A stretch of DNA of 64,000 bases, taken from positions 186,001 through 250,000 of the forward strand of contig NZ_JAKSXX010000165.1 in assembly GCF_022829385.1 (NCBI RefSeq), in the 5' to 3' direction. Source of the DNA: Methylobacterium sp. J-070 (GTDB taxonomy: Bacteria; Pseudomonadota; Alphaproteobacteria; Rhizobiales; Beijerinckiaceae). Below are positions 63,155-64,000 of the stretch, one piece after another. The translations under genes and the position numbers were made by a program. Positions within the stretch are counted from its first letter, which is position 1. Each line of letters starts with the position of its first letter. Under the pieces are notes generated by a model. It saw only the letters and a program-made list of their open reading frames with translations, was not told the origin of the DNA and did not search any database.

Positions 63155-64000
63155 GTGACGCTGACCGATTTCCGCTTCGAGACCGATCCCGAGGGCATCG
63201 CCCTGGCGACCTGGGATATGCCGGGCCGCTCGATGAACGTGATCACCGAGGGGGTGATGGACCAGCTCGAGCAAATCATCGAGCAGGTCGCCTCCGATCC
63301 GGCCATCAAGGGCTGCGTCATCGCCACCGGCAAGGACAACTTCTCCGGCGGGGCGGACCTCACGATGCTGCAGGGCCTCGGCCGGGCCTACGAGCAGCTC
63401 AAGGCCGAGCAGGGCGAGGAGGTGGCCATGCGCCACTTCTTCGAGGCGTCCCGGCGCCTGTCGCTGCTGTTCCGGCGGCTCGAGACCTGCGGCAAGCCCT
63501 TCGCGGCGGCGATCCAGGGCCTGTGCCTGGGCGGTGCCTTCGAGCTGGCGCTGGCGTGCCATCACCGGGTCGCGTCCGACGACGGGAAGACGCGGGTCGG
63601 CCTGCCGGAGATCAAGGTCGGCCTGTTCCCGGGTGGCGGCGGCACGCAGCGGGTCGCCCGGCTGATGCAGACCGGCGACGCCCTCCAGATGCTGTTCAAG
63701 GGCGAGCAGATCCGCGCGCCCATGGCCAAGGGCATGGGGCTGGTCCACGCGGTGGCGCCGCAGGGCGAGATCGTCGAGCGCGCCAAGGCCTGGATCCGCG
63801 AGGGCGGCTCGGCGGTGGCGCCGTGGGACGTGCCGAAGTTCAAGGCGCCCTCCGGCAAGGTCTACTCGCCGGCCGGCATGATGATCTGGCCCCCGGCCAA
63901 CGCGATCTACCGGCGCGAGACCCACGACAATTACCCGGCCGCGAAGGCGATCCTGGCCTCGGTGTACGAGGGTCTGCAGCTGCCGATGGACCTCGCCCTG
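63155..64000 (+). CDS. FadB-type enoyl-CoA hydratase / 3-hydroxyacyl-CoA dehydrogenase (partial, runs off the window)
   Basis: Only the first 282 codons are in the window, with no stop. The enoyl-CoA hydratase part is clear: NFSGGADLTML near residue 60, GLCLGGAFELALAC near 125, the catalytic glutamate region GLPEIKVGLFPGGGGTQR near 150. A GTG start at 63155 follows GGGAGGACGG. By the family norm a linker and a 3-hydroxyacyl-CoA dehydrogenase domain should come next, giving the FadB subunit that works with a thiolase. The thiolase upstream may be its partner. The dehydrogenase part itself cannot be seen here. Confidence 0.88.
   Translation, partial: MTLTDFRFETDPEGIALATWDMPGRSMNVITEGVMDQLEQIIEQVASDPAIKGCVIATGKDNFSGGADLTMLQGLGRAYEQLKAEQGEEVAMRHFFEASRRLSLLFRRLETCGKPFAAAIQGLCLGGAFELALACHHRVASDDGKTRVGLPEIKVGLFPGGGGTQRVARLMQTGDALQMLFKGEQIRAPMAKGMGLVHAVAPQGEIVERAKAWIREGGSAVAPWDVPKFKAPSGKVYSPAGMMIWPPANAIYRRETHDNYPAAKAILASVYEGLQLPMDLAL

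Noticed and set aside
1-64000. CRISPR array, insertion sequence or prophage
   Set aside because: No regularly spaced repeats, transposase, integrase or phage structural genes were recognised anywhere in the window.

Overview
This is a GC-rich window with alphaproteobacterial gene content, most like Methylobacterium or a close relative in the Hyphomicrobiales. That placement is inferred from very long-chain fatty acid (VLCFA) lipid A genes, an rpsT-dnaA arrangement with clustered GANTC (CcrM-type) sites, a PodJ-like polarity protein, and many DUF1194, DUF1223 and DUF2218-type genes. No phylogeny could be run. The sequence is chromosomal housekeeping DNA with two visibly AT-richer accessory patches, at about 18.3-21.85 kb and 55.3-57.7 kb. 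It has one tRNA (Gly-GCC) and no rRNA, recognisable transposase or CRISPR array.

Layout. 0.4-1.9 kb: two genes of the MSMEG_0565/0570 nitrogen-starvation cluster. 2.0-4.0 kb: selB on the minus strand, without other selenocysteine genes. 4.4-9.3 kb: CYTH/CHAD protein, GCS2-type ligase, TerB-like protein and M20 amidohydrolase. 9.3-13.9 kb: ketosynthase, ketoreductase, SH3 protein, zinc-type dehydrogenase and LpxL-type acyltransferase, read as a variant of the lipid A VLCFA cluster. 13.9-18.3 kb: DUF1223, DUF1194, M81 peptidase-like protein and an Ldh-type dehydrogenase. 18.3-21.2 kb: an AT-richer sugar-modification island with a frameshifted glycosyltransferase, a C-methyltransferase and an NAD-dependent epimerase. 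21.9-33.5 kb: catabolic genes (altronate dehydratase family, PutA, orphan peptide-type binding protein, GlcD-type oxidase, FAH-type hydrolase, Nudix). 33.6-39.1 kb: tRNA-Gly, then a cupin-type XRE regulator divergent from an amino-acid/polyamine ABC transporter, a DAO-family oxidase and an SDR. 39.1-42.6 kb: a PAS-GGDEF-EAL protein directly downstream of a HerA-like ATPase. 43-55.3 kb: small proteins, metY, a DmdC-like acyl-CoA dehydrogenase, a PodJ-like Sel1/coiled-coil membrane protein, DUF3429, icd, trmJ and ccmAB. 55.3-57.7 kb: the second AT-richer patch, read as a polymorphic-toxin/immunity cassette. 57.9-64 kb: rpsT, dnaA, a thiolase, DUF2059, a standalone EAL protein and the start of a FadB-type beta-oxidation gene that runs off the window.

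The most interesting part is the 55.4-57.65 kb cassette. A 222-aa protein and a 148-aa PD-(D/E)xK-like nuclease lie in the same reading frame, separated only by one TAG codon that is followed at once by ATG. The next gene overlaps the end of the nuclease and is a candidate immunity gene. Other notable points are eight GANTC sites in the dnaA leader, a one-base frameshift in a T-run of the island glycosyltransferase, the rearranged lipid A cluster, and the HerA/c-di-GMP gene pair.
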